A stretch of DNA of 23,315 bases from a virus (IMGVR_UViG_3300030389_000587:562-23876), one strand, 5' to 3'; shown: positions 14,617-21,983, counted from the stretch's first letter. Numbers and translations are program-made. Notes: generated by a model from the letters alone, not told the origin.

Positions 14617-15195
14617 TTATTCTTCCCAAATATAACTATACCAACCAGTTACAATGGTTTTTTCTTGTGTTTTTGATATTTGACCAACATGGGTATGTGT
14701 CCAATCTGAGGGAAATATAACAGTTTTACCTTTTTGTGCCTTAACTGTTCTATTTTGATATGGAAATATTGTGCCACCTGAATCTAAATCATTTAAATAT
14801 GTCATAAACACCAAACATCTTTTAATGGTAAGGTCATTATAACCACATCTTTCAAAATGTTCTCTTTTAAATCCCTCACCTTTTTTGTAATGTTGAATAT
14901 TATAAGGTTCAACAATATCAAATCTACAAAGATTATCAATTTTTGGATAAGTTTGTATGTAATCTTCTAAACATTTTTGTAAATAAATTCTGTAATCTTT
15001 AAATGGTTGATTAAAATTTTGAGGTGAAATGCCTATATCTGTTGATTTTTTTATATCAGCCCAACTTTCGTCTCCATTAATAACTCCCTTGTGATGAAGT
15101 TTTGGATTTAAGTTATAAAATTCTAATATGGCATCACAGATACCCTCTGGAATATGCCAAGTATAAATAAAATCGTTTTTAGTCTGAGTCAACAC
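14617..15195 (-). CDS. 2-oxoglutarate/Fe(II) oxygenase 1 (prolyl-4-hydroxylase-like)
   Basis: I choose the GTG at 15193-15195, giving 192 residues. It has AAGG eight bases upstream (15204-15207) and overlaps the previous gene by only 17 bases. An ATG at 15303 would add 36 unlikely residues and overlap that gene by 125 bases. The prolyl-4-hydroxylase core is clear: IQHYKKGEGF, then REHFERCG with H113 and E115, LVFMTYLND, GGTIF, FPSDWTHTHVG with the distal ligand H167 or H169, and K179 in EKTIVTGW as the 2-oxoglutarate anchor. H-x-E replaces the usual H-x-D; I recall the same change in cyanophage relatives. It is the first gene of the oxygenase cluster, after the fibre genes. Confidence 0.85.
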   Translation of the reverse strand: MLTQTKNDFIYTWHIPEGICDAILEFYNLNPKLHHKGVINGDESWADIKKSTDIGISPQNFNQPFKDYRIYLQKCLEDYIQTYPKIDNLCRFDIVEPYNIQHYKKGEGFKREHFERCGYNDLTIKRCLVFMTYLNDLDSGGTIFPYQNRTVKAQKGKTVIFPSDWTHTHVGQISKTQEKTIVTGWYSYIWEE

Positions 15196-15595
15196 GAAAC
15201 CAACCTTGTGAATTATCTTTTTGATAAGCATCTTCGTCCCAATAATAATCATTGGTATCTGATGGATATGGTATGGGAGACTCCCATTCACAAGTAGTTT
15301 CATTTAATGTCCACGAGGCATATTCACATGGCTCGTAAAACGCATCTCTGACTGAATCATAAACGCCACCTATAATTGCATAATTTTTTCTTAATGCTTT
15401 ACTTTGGTCTTCAGAAGGCGTGTTTTTTTCTTCAGGTGTTGAGTCGACATCAGATGGTACATAATGAATACCACCACGAGTGTTGTATGAAGTTTTAATC
15501 CACGTTTCGTTTTCTGGTAATGTATCTATAAATTCTTTTTTTGCGACTATAACATCAACAACTTTACCATCTACTACTTTTGCATAATGTCCCAT
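15179..15595 (-). CDS. small conserved phage protein next to the fibre genes, function unknown
   Basis: The 138-residue protein starts MGHYAKVVDGKVVDVIVAKK and contains ETWIKTSYNTRGGIHY, IIGGVYDSVRDAFYEPCEY and SWTLNETTCEWESPIPYP, followed by a Trp- and Asp-rich tail. I recognise this set of motifs from small proteins found beside tail-fibre and prolyl-hydroxylase genes in marine T4-like phages, but no function is established to my knowledge. The two cysteines (in EPCEY and TTCEW) and many aromatics suggest a compact beta-rich fold. It lies between the glycine-rich protein and oxygenase 1, so it may be a fibre accessory or a substrate or partner of that enzyme. That link is inference. Confidence 0.65.
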   Translation of the reverse strand: MGHYAKVVDGKVVDVIVAKKEFIDTLPENETWIKTSYNTRGGIHYVPSDVDSTPEEKNTPSEDQSKALRKNYAIIGGVYDSVRDAFYEPCEYASWTLNETTCEWESPIPYPSDTNDYYWDEDAYQKDNSQGWFRVDSD

Positions 15596-15599
15596 AATC

Positions 15600-16580
15600 T
15601 TAACTCTGAAATTGATATTTTATAACTACCACACCTGAACCACCATTACCAGTCAACCTATTTCCTTCATGATCTCTAGTGCCTCCCGTTCCAGAACCAG
15701 TATTTGCAGTTGCGTGTGCAGAACCATTAGAGCTACTACCACCAGCAGATGCACCTCCTCCACCAGAGCTACCACCAGTGAAAGTGCCACCACCTCCGCC
15801 TCCTGCTCTTGCAACAGATGAACCTGTTATTGATGAAGATGAAGATGAACCACCAACAGAGTTTCCACCACCAGCACCTCCAGAGCCTCCACCACCTCCG
15901 CCAGAGAGGTCAGCTCTATTACTTCCTGATTGACCAGAATTGCCTTGTCCGCTTGTACCACTTCCTCCACTTGATGATGGCGCACAGCCACCTCCACCAG
16001 AGCCACCAGCACGACCAGGTTTATTGGAATTGCTTAATCTTCCACCACCTCCACCGCCGCCAGTATTGGTTAAACCTAATGCAGAGGTGTTTCCACCATT
16101 TCCACCAGCAGTTCTTGCACTTGTGGTTCTAACACCACCTCCACCACCACCAATGGTTATTGTATAATTTCCTGCTGACAAGCTAGAGTTACCAGTTCTA
16201 TAACCACCTGCTCCTCCGCCACCACCTGTGTGCTGACCACCAGCTCCACCTCCTGCTACGATAAGGTGTGAAAAAGTTGTACCTTGATTGCCAGCAGTAG
16301 AAAGAGCGAATGTTCCAGATGAATTAAATACATGAATTTTAAAGTTACCACTTGTGGTTACACTACCACCAGTAGCAGATGGATATACAGCATTTTCTGA
16401 GCCTCTAAAATCTCCCATATCTAAAGCACCAGATGTCGGAATGTTTCCATTATTACCTGAAGTTCCTGACGGAACATTAGAGCCACCAGCATAATATTCA
16501 CTCATACTTATTGGATTAGAACCACCAAACTCCGTTTGGATGTCAGACATTGCTATCGAGCCAGATGATGGTATTGCCAT
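15600..16580 (-). CDS. glycine-rich adhesin-like virion protein (326 aa)
   Basis: The N-terminal 60 residues (MAIPSSGSIAMSDIQTEFGG, then NPISMSEYYAGG) form a pattern I recognise from marine phage virion proteins, probably the attachment domain. From about residue 110 to the end the protein is a series of glycine runs (GGGGGAGG, GGGGGG, GGGGGGG) separated by short polar loops rich in Ser, Asn, Thr and Arg, with NYTITIGGGGGG near 137-149. Such layouts are used by distal adhesins, where poly-glycine II helices hold variable loops that touch the receptor. The opposite strand is therefore full of CCA/CCT triplets. It lies directly after the S74 fibre gene, so it may sit at the fibre tip. The binding role is inferred. 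Confidence 0.7.
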   Translation of the reverse strand: MAIPSSGSIAMSDIQTEFGGSNPISMSEYYAGGSNVPSGTSGNNGNIPTSGALDMGDFRGSENAVYPSATGGSVTTSGNFKIHVFNSSGTFALSTAGNQGTTFSHLIVAGGGAGGQHTGGGGGAGGYRTGNSSLSAGNYTITIGGGGGGVRTTSARTAGGNGGNTSALGLTNTGGGGGGGRLSNSNKPGRAGGSGGGGCAPSSSGGSGTSGQGNSGQSGSNRADLSGGGGGGSGGAGGGNSVGGSSSSSSITGSSVARAGGGGGGTFTGGSSGGGGASAGGSSSNGSAHATANTGSGTGGTRDHEGNRLTGNGGSGVVVIKYQFQS

Positions 16581-16583
16581 TTA

Positions 16584-17996
16584 CTACCCCTTTTTTAATT
16601 CATCAATTTCTGCTTTTAAGTCTTTAATTGCCTCAATCAAGACTGCTGTAAGTTTACCATAATCTACTGATTTTGTTTGCATTTCATCATCAGCAGTTAG
16701 AACAATCTCTGGCACTATAGCTTCCATATCTTGTGCTAATACACCTATTTGTGGTTTTGCATCTTCTACATCATTTCTCTTATAGTGAACGCCTTGCATC
16801 TGCATAACTTTTTCTATGCCATTCTCTATATTAGAAATATCAGTTTTTAATCTTTTATCAGAAAAGGCAGTTACATCATTGTTAAATGTAGCCGCTCCTG
16901 CACCAGACATATCAAGTGTAAGGGCAGTTATAGTTGAGCCACCATCATTACCTTTAAATATAATGTCTTTGTCGCTAGCTTGTGAGTTAAAAGTAGCGTG
17001 AGAATCAGCAATACCTAAATTTAATACATTAGTGCTTCCATCTGCAAACATAATGTCTCCACCATCTGCATTAATAGAAATATCATCTGATGAATCTAAT
17101 ATTAAATCACCATTAGGAGTAGCTATAGTTCCATTTGTGCCATCACTTGTGAGCGTAAGGTCAGCACCAGCACCTAATTTTATTAAAGCATTATCCACAA
17201 AAGTAGCATCGTGGTTAAACGCCGCCGTTCCAGCATCTGACATATCAAGTCTTAAAGCAACAACATCACTTGTGTCATCAACTCCTACAAATTCCATATC
17301 TTGATTGTTAACAGCACTTTTAATTCTAAAAAAATTTGAATTATTTTTTAACTCTCCAATGGTAGTGCCACCATCTTTGAATAATATATCTCCACCATCA
17401 GCATCAAGAACAATATCTCCAGCTACATCAACAGTTAAATCACCAGTTGCATTTGTAATAGTTCCAGCAGATCCACTATGTGTAATTTGTAAATCATTGT
17501 CTGCACCTACATTTAAAACAGCAGAGTCTGAAGTTAAACTTAAATCATCTTGAACTTTTAGGTCAACAACAGATAAAGAGGCAAAAGCATCAACAACTGC
17601 CGCTCCACTTCCTGCACCATCTAGGTAAACTACTTTAACATCACCAGGTGGAATTGTTACATTTGCACCAGAGCCTTGTGATATGATTATGTTTTGTGAT
17701 CCACTTGTAGCGTTCTCAATCATATGAACTCTTTTTAAAGTATTTGGACCTATGGTTATTGTACACGCAGAATCTAATGTTCCAGTATATTTAATATACA
17801 TGGCTCTACCTTCATCTGCTGAACCATCTGCTATGTTAGTAGTGTGTGTATCTGCATTTGTTGTTATAGCTTCTGTACCAAAACCTAATGCCTCACCTAT
17901 TAATTCTAAATTTGTGTTGGTTGAAGCACCCCATGTTCCTGATTCATCACCTGTGGCTATTTCTTTCAACCTGAGATTATTAGTATATTCTGCCAT
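16584..17996 (-). CDS. tail fibre with C-terminal S74 self-cleaving chaperone (470 aa)
   Basis: Residues 379-384 are SDKRLK, the start of a peptidase S74 (intramolecular chaperone of endosialidase) domain that runs to the end: KTDISNIENGIEKVMQMQGV, then IGVLAQDMEAIVPEIV and a final coiled coil. In this family the Ser of SDxR and a following Lys cut the chaperone off after it has guided trimer folding. The N-terminal part (1-70) should bind the tail. The shaft is beta-rich with repeats: the units at about 185-216 and 296-327 both read GDL...DI...DADGGDI-like segments, and the ALxLDM segments at 247 and 358 repeat again about 111 residues apart. It shares its first base with the WG-repeat gene. 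It very likely contacts the host surface. Confidence 0.85.
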   Translation of the reverse strand: MAEYTNNLRLKEIATGDESGTWGASTNTNLELIGEALGFGTEAITTNADTHTTNIADGSADEGRAMYIKYTGTLDSACTITIGPNTLKRVHMIENATSGSQNIIISQGSGANVTIPPGDVKVVYLDGAGSGAAVVDAFASLSVVDLKVQDDLSLTSDSAVLNVGADNDLQITHSGSAGTITNATGDLTVDVAGDIVLDADGGDILFKDGGTTIGELKNNSNFFRIKSAVNNQDMEFVGVDDTSDVVALRLDMSDAGTAAFNHDATFVDNALIKLGAGADLTLTSDGTNGTIATPNGDLILDSSDDISINADGGDIMFADGSTNVLNLGIADSHATFNSQASDKDIIFKGNDGGSTITALTLDMSGAGAATFNNDVTAFSDKRLKTDISNIENGIEKVMQMQGVHYKRNDVEDAKPQIGVLAQDMEAIVPEIVLTADDEMQTKSVDYGKLTAVLIEAIKDLKAEIDELKKG

Positions 17997-18871
17997 TATG
18001 CGACCCTTTCAATCCAATTTGCTACTTGATCTGGAACGATTAAACCCCAAACATTCTCTTCTCCAGTAGAACCTGTAGCACTTACTCCACTCAAAGATAA
18101 CACAGAACTAGCAGTTATTGCAACTGTTCCTAAAGAAATTGTTGCTTCAGATAATGTTACCTCTACCAAAGCTCCTGCTGTTACAGTTTCAGAGCCAAGT
18201 GCAGTAGTTCCAACAACTGTCGTTACTGGTGCGCCAGTTGTGGTTGTGATAAATTCGTCACCTAATCCTGTAGTTCCAGCAACACCAGTAGGTGAAATTA
18301 ATGCAGTTCCTACAACAGATTCATCACCAAATCCTATTGTTCCAGTTAATCCAGTTTCAGTTACTATAGCTCCAGCAGCTGCTAAAGCATTTCCTACAGC
18401 AGTTGTTCCTGCGTTACCTGTTACAGAAAAAATACCTGTGCCAGTTACAGTAACTGTTCCTACAGATCCAGTAGCCACAGCAGGAGTTGGCACAATATCT
18501 TGACCAGGTATAGCGGCTACACCACCACCCCAGACTCCAGCACCCCAAGTATCATTACCCCAACCAGTTAAAAAACCAATTGTTGCAGACACACCTGTGA
18601 CTACAGCAGTAATTGGTATTTTAGGAAGAACAGTGCCAACAGCAGTTGTGCCAGATACACCAGTTACTGCAAATTGGAAGTTAGCAAAAGCAATTACTGT
18701 GCCTACTGCACCTGTGGCTTCTAAGCCAGTTTCTATTACAGTTGAGCCACCTGTTGCACCTTCATCACCAACGGCTGTTGTACCAGCTACTCCAGTAACA
18801 GCAAAAGAGGTGTTGCCTATACCACCCCAACCAACAGCACCCCAAGTGCCTTGTCCCCAGCCGTTAGCCAT
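17996..18871 (-). CDS. WG / VTG-repeat beta-rich virion protein (291 aa)
   Basis: The protein begins with tryptophan-glycine motifs (GWGQGTWGAVGWGG), which recur in the middle at GWGNDTWGAGVWGG. Between and after them are about ten degenerate repeats of roughly 20-23 residues built on VTGVAGTTAVG, for example at the start, AVTGVSGTTAVGTV, SVTGNAGTTAVGNA and ISPTGVAGTTGLGD. It ends WGLIVPDQVANWIERVA, a Trp-rich tail that I associate with the same type of protein in marine phages. No charged clusters or enzyme motif are seen. The layout suggests a repetitive beta fibre or a head/tail decoration. A GAGG ribosome site precedes it; its stop shares a base with the S74 fibre start. Confidence 0.65.
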   Translation of the reverse strand: MANGWGQGTWGAVGWGGIGNTSFAVTGVAGTTAVGDEGATGGSTVIETGLEATGAVGTVIAFANFQFAVTGVSGTTAVGTVLPKIPITAVVTGVSATIGFLTGWGNDTWGAGVWGGGVAAIPGQDIVPTPAVATGSVGTVTVTGTGIFSVTGNAGTTAVGNALAAAGAIVTETGLTGTIGFGDESVVGTALISPTGVAGTTGLGDEFITTTTGAPVTTVVGTTALGSETVTAGALVEVTLSEATISLGTVAITASSVLSLSGVSATGSTGEENVWGLIVPDQVANWIERVA

Positions 18872-18891
18872 AGAACCTCACAATTGTTCGG

Positions 18892-19347
18892 TTAAGCTAT
18901 ACGAATAATAGCGTTCGAAGCGTCAGCAGTAGGAAATTGTATTGTAAAAGTCCCAGATGTTGATGTTTTATTAGATGAAAAGTCTAAAACACAAACAGCT
19001 TTGTTACTGTCAGAACTATTATAAATTAATGCTCCCATCGCAGTAATTGTTGCAGTTGTGAAACTTAAATCAGCAAAATCTGTAAATGCAGTTGTGCTTG
19101 ATGTAGTTGGGTCTACTCTTGTTAAAGAACCACCACCAGTTGCATATGTGCCACTTGAAGCGACTTCACCAGTTGTAGTAAATGCAGTAGTTGTTGCTCC
19201 TAATGTTGCAGTTGTAGATGATTTACCACCACTGCCCTCTGCATAGAGTGCTAATTTAAAAGTATCTCCACCAGAGTTTTTAAAATTGTGTACACCTTCT
19301 AATAACTCTTTTTTGAAGGAAGTACACATTGCTTGTGCTATAGCCAT
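18892..19347 (-). CDS. conserved small structural protein (151 aa)
   Basis: The start MAIAQAMCTSFKKELLEGVHNF, the segment DTFKLALY, the long Ser/Thr/Gly-rich middle and the ending GTFTIQFPTADASNAIIRIA form a pattern I recognise from many marine phage genomes, where it sits among virion genes. The first 20 residues are an amphipathic helix and the rest is beta-rich. No enzymatic motif is present. It is probably a virion component, such as a decoration or tail protein, but I cannot say which. It begins one base after the end of the 95-residue gene in the same operon. Confidence 0.65.
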   Translation of the reverse strand: MAIAQAMCTSFKKELLEGVHNFKNSGGDTFKLALYAEGSGGKSSTTATLGATTTAFTTTGEVASSGTYATGGGSLTRVDPTTSSTTAFTDFADLSFTTATITAMGALIYNSSDSNKAVCVLDFSSNKTSTSGTFTIQFPTADASNAIIRIA

Positions 19348-19348
19348 A

Positions 19349-19636
19349 TTAGAGTCTCCTTATATATTCAGCCGTTTCCTTTTGACCACTTGATCTCAAG
19401 GCTTGAATGATAGTACCACGCTCTTCTCTTCTTGCCAATAGTAGATAATGATACAACACCTTTTTAAGATGTTCTCTAAATTGATTTGCTTGTTGTCTTA
19501 TGTGAGCTGGAGCGTCATCAGATATACTTACAATCTTATCTACAGCTAAATCAGCAATCTGTTCATTTGTCAAACCACCTTTATCTGAAGTCATAACATT
19601 GACCTTACCTGCTTGAGATACTCCTACATTAAACAT
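19349..19636 (-). CDS. small conserved helical phage protein (95 aa), function unknown
   Basis: Residues 20-35 (KGGLTNEQIADLAVDKIVSI) and the rest of the protein are helical. A charged stretch in the middle (IRQQANQFREHLKKVLYHYL) is followed by LLARREERGTIIQALRSSGQ and the end TAEYIRRL. The strongly helical, Arg-rich C-terminus could bind a partner protein or nucleic acid. No cysteine, metal site or membrane segment is seen. It lies directly after the Rossmann-fold gene and before the 151-residue structural gene, with only single-base spacing, so it is made with them. No function is proposed beyond a virion-module accessory. Confidence 0.6.
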   Translation of the reverse strand: MFNVGVSQAGKVNVMTSDKGGLTNEQIADLAVDKIVSISDDAPAHIRQQANQFREHLKKVLYHYLLLARREERGTIIQALRSSGQKETAEYIRRL

Positions 19637-20347
19637 TTATTTCTCCTCATATGTTACACCAGGTATATCTTCTCTGCCAATAATGTTTGGAGTTGAATCC
19701 AAAGGCTCTGGTGGATTTAATTTCGATTTTCTTGTTATTAACATACTTCCTTGTGTAGTTGTAGACACGATAGGATCATCAAGTCTATGGTATCCATAAA
19801 GTTTTTGATCTTCTTTTACATTTGTATCTAACAAAGATGAATTGTGTGCAATGTTTACTTTGATACCTTTTGATATAGCAATTGCTAACCAAAATTCACA
19901 ACACCCTCTACCTGCTTCTGCAAAAGCAACATTGTTGTAAGTAAAATCAATACCAAATAAATGTATCTCTTTTACCTCTTGTGCAATTGCAAAAGCTATG
20001 CTGTATGCGACTGTGTTATTCAAATAAGCATATTTTGTTTTCTGCAAAACTTCCTGAAGTGGATATTCTACGACATCTGGACACCTTTTGTCTAAGGTGC
20101 AAGAAAAGATTGGCACACCTAATTTTGTTTTCAGTCTTTCTACCATTATATTTGTTTGTTTACCAGCATTCGGACTATCTAAAAATCTTGAAGGAGGATC
20201 TAACATAAAACATTTATCGTGATAGATAACACCTGACATTGAATTTATTGTCCAGACCTCATCAAACTTTTCGCTTCTGATCCTAGACATTAGATATTCG
20301 CTACTACTATTGCCTAATCCAACAATGGCAATACTTTTTATTTTCAT
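19637..20347 (-). CDS. Rossmann-like protein resembling GT42/DUF115 transferases
   Basis: The 236-residue protein opens with IAIVGLGNSS (7-15), a nucleotide-binding type turn. It then has VWTINS (31-36), NNTVAYSIAFAIA (110-122) and EIHLFGIDFTYNN (127-139), followed by CCEFWL (149-154). The sequence of a helix with small residues, then E-I-x-L-x-G-I-D-F, is the same order as in GT42 sialyltransferases and in DUF115 proteins. This suggests a transferase using an activated sugar or a related nucleotide. I do not see all known catalytic residues, so activity is uncertain. It sits among structural genes, just after the gp4-like adaptor, so it may modify a virion protein or the host surface; this is inference. 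Confidence 0.55.
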   Translation of the reverse strand: MKIKSIAIVGLGNSSSEYLMSRIRSEKFDEVWTINSMSGVIYHDKCFMLDPPSRFLDSPNAGKQTNIMVERLKTKLGVPIFSCTLDKRCPDVVEYPLQEVLQKTKYAYLNNTVAYSIAFAIAQEVKEIHLFGIDFTYNNVAFAEAGRGCCEFWLAIAISKGIKVNIAHNSSLLDTNVKEDQKLYGYHRLDDPIVSTTTQGSMLITRKSKLNPPEPLDSTPNIIGREDIPGVTYEEK

Positions 20348-20359
20348 TTTGCTACCTTT

Positions 20360-21004
20360 TTATTGTTTTGGGATTCTTACCAAGCCCTCCCTATAGGCAT
20401 CTGTATTTTCTTGTGCCTCTCCATATACTTTTAGTCTGCTCATGGCTTCTGTAAATCTTGCAGTATAAAGTTGCAATAAATCTGACTCGCCTTTCATAAA
20501 AGTGTAAGCCTCTACTAAACAAGCATATAACAAAGCATCAGGAGCATTTGTTGCAATCCAAGTCGTTCCAGAGTCATCTGTAGTTATCGATGCTGGTCTA
20601 TAATAATAATGTAATTCGGCACTGTAATCTGCGTCAGGTGTTGGTGCTACGATAAAATTGTCCACATCGAATGAAGAATAATATCTAGGACTACCTGTTG
20701 TGCTAGGATTTGGAGTAAATTCTTGTATAAAATTTACATCTTTTTGTAAAAGAAAAACATTTGCACTATCTTTTACATAAGATAAAGAAAAAGTGGCTAA
20801 ATAATCAGATGGTTTTTGTAAAAATTTATTACCAGTTGTTAAACCACCAGTTACATTTTTTCTAAAATAATCTAAATCAACTACTTTAAATATACGTTCT
20901 TCAGCATTCTTAATTATAAAATCAAGTTCATTTACAAAAGTAGTTTCTGAATTTTGTGTCCAATCTTGTATTGATTGTTTTAAAGTAGTTAAAGTAAAAC
21001 TCAT
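20360..21004 (-). CDS. head-tail adaptor, gp4/gp11-like (first copy after the 104-aa gene)
   Basis: The 214-residue protein begins with TLKQSIQDWTQNSETTFVNE, then NAEERIFKVVDLDYFRKN, SDYLATFSLSY, and later YYRPASITT and DALLYACLVEAYTFMKGESD before a final helix (YTARFTEAMSRLKVYGE). This helix-strand-helix layout is typical of phage adaptor proteins that form the ring under the portal, such as T7 gp11 (tail tubular A) or P22 gp4. It lies in the same operon as another protein of similar plan (21315-21983), separated by a 104-residue gene. Two adaptor rings are therefore possible. A four-base overlap with the 104-residue gene supports coupled translation. The exact family is by pattern. Confidence 0.7.
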   Translation of the reverse strand: MSFTLTTLKQSIQDWTQNSETTFVNELDFIIKNAEERIFKVVDLDYFRKNVTGGLTTGNKFLQKPSDYLATFSLSYVKDSANVFLLQKDVNFIQEFTPNPSTTGSPRYYSSFDVDNFIVAPTPDADYSAELHYYYRPASITTDDSGTTWIATNAPDALLYACLVEAYTFMKGESDLLQLYTARFTEAMSRLKVYGEAQENTDAYREGLVRIPKQ

Positions 21005-21315
21005 GTTACACTCACTGTTACTGTACCAACTGATGCTGTTGCACTAAAGGTATCTAATAAAGTACCTATGTTTCCTAGTCCAGTATTTGTATATACTATA
21101 AATTTTTTATTATCATCTTTTACGTCTGGTCTAGCATCTCTAATTGCTTCTAAATCAGTTCTAATTCTTGGAGGAGTAAGTTGTGGATGTTTTTCTTCAT
21201 ATTCATCATAACCAACGATACTACCATTCCACTCCTTTCTCATATCTCTTATACGATAACGAAATCCAGAACGATCTGAAATTCTGTAAGCATATTTACC
21301 TTTAGCAAAAGCCAT
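21001..21315 (-). CDS. small conserved structural-module protein (104 aa), function unknown
   Basis: Residues 1-60 contain AFAKGKYAYRISDRSGFRYR, EWNGSIVGYDEYEEKHPQL and TPPRIRTD. I recognise this set from small proteins next to adaptor genes in marine phages. The protein is basic and polar at the start, then helical (TDLEAIRDARPDVKDDNKK). It ends with a beta stretch SATASVGTVTVSVT that resembles the repeats in the WG/VTG protein (17996-18871). It lies between the two adaptor genes, overlapping the downstream one by four bases and the upstream one by one base. A role as a connector accessory is inferred from position. Confidence 0.65.
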   Translation of the reverse strand: MAFAKGKYAYRISDRSGFRYRIRDMRKEWNGSIVGYDEYEEKHPQLTPPRIRTDLEAIRDARPDVKDDNKKFIVYTNTGLGNIGTLLDTFSATASVGTVTVSVT

Positions 21316-21983
21316 TATCCAACCCTATAGTATGATAGTTGTGGATTAACCTTAAAAGCAGATCTGTCTCTATCTTCTGCCATAGCTCTTTCAAACTCTT
21401 CTTCATAAACAGTTTTAAGTAGCTGTATTCTGTCTGGCGCACGTTTCATAGCAATATAATAAGCCAAGCCAGCAGTTAAACATGGAAAAAATCTAAAAGG
21501 TATTTCCAACGTATTTACTTGTGTATCGGCATCTTGCATTCTTGTTAAAGCATCATAGATAATTACATCTGTGCTATTTTCAGGAGCAGGATATATTTTA
21601 AGGTTAGGTGTAATTTGTCTGTCCAAAAAGTATTGAGTTGGTCTGCCAGTTGTAGATTTATTTGGTAAGTTTAAATAAGTATCTCTACTTATTCTGCTCA
21701 TACTAAAATCAGTATCACTTCTTCTAACAACCAAAGATAAAACATCAATAACATCAGTGCCAAGGCTATACTCTATGCTATCTGCTGTTAAAGCTTGTGT
21801 TCTTTGCTCTATAGTCCATTGATTTAAGCCACGATTTGCCCACTCTGCCAACATGATGTTCATAGAACGTCTGGCTGTTTGCAAATCGTAGCCTGTTCTA
21901 GCTTCTAAGCCACATCGCTCAAAAGCTTCTTCAATGTACTCTGCAACATCCAATTCAAAATTAGTTGAACTTGACAATGCCAT
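21315..21983 (-). CDS. P22 gp4-like tail accessory factor / head-tail adaptor (222 aa)
   Basis: The protein has the layout of P22 gp4-type adaptors. An N-terminal helix pair (VAEYIEEAFERCGLEARTGY, then TARRSMNIMLAEWANRGLNQ) is followed by a beta domain with EYSLGTDVIDVLSLVVRR and LKIYPAPENS. Last comes a C-terminal helix with FFPCLTAGLAYYIAMKRAPD and ending in TVYEEEFERAMAEDRDRS. These proteins bind the portal ring and extend it to receive the hub and needle. Its start overlaps by one base the stop of the 54-residue KKM/GGG gene. Together with the gp10-like hub at 10489-12357, it points to a P22-like short tail. A lytic activity reported for P22 gp4 cannot be judged from this sequence. Confidence 0.8.
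   Translation of the reverse strand: MALSSSTNFELDVAEYIEEAFERCGLEARTGYDLQTARRSMNIMLAEWANRGLNQWTIEQRTQALTADSIEYSLGTDVIDVLSLVVRRSDTDFSMSRISRDTYLNLPNKSTTGRPTQYFLDRQITPNLKIYPAPENSTDVIIYDALTRMQDADTQVNTLEIPFRFFPCLTAGLAYYIAMKRAPDRIQLLKTVYEEEFERAMAEDRDRSAFKVNPQLSYYRVG

Noticed and set aside
12375-15195. TET/JBP-type DNA base hydroxylation by the oxygenases
   Set aside because: The motif order fits prolyl-hydroxylase and 2OG-FeII_Oxy_5-like groups rather than TET/JBP, and no DNA-modification partner genes are seen nearby.
15196-15303. ATG at 15303 (or 15234) as the start of oxygenase 1
   Set aside because: It would overlap the previous gene by up to 125 bases and add residues unlike the family. The GTG at 15195 has an AAGG site at the right distance.
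15679-16167. Long proline-rich open frames on the plus strand
   Set aside because: They are the reverse complement of the glycine-rich gene (glycine codons read as proline) and have no ribosome site.
15600-16300. Dense short repeats that could suggest a CRISPR array or tandem repeat element
   Set aside because: The repeats are glycine codons in a continuous gene. There are no equal-length spacers or palindromic repeats.
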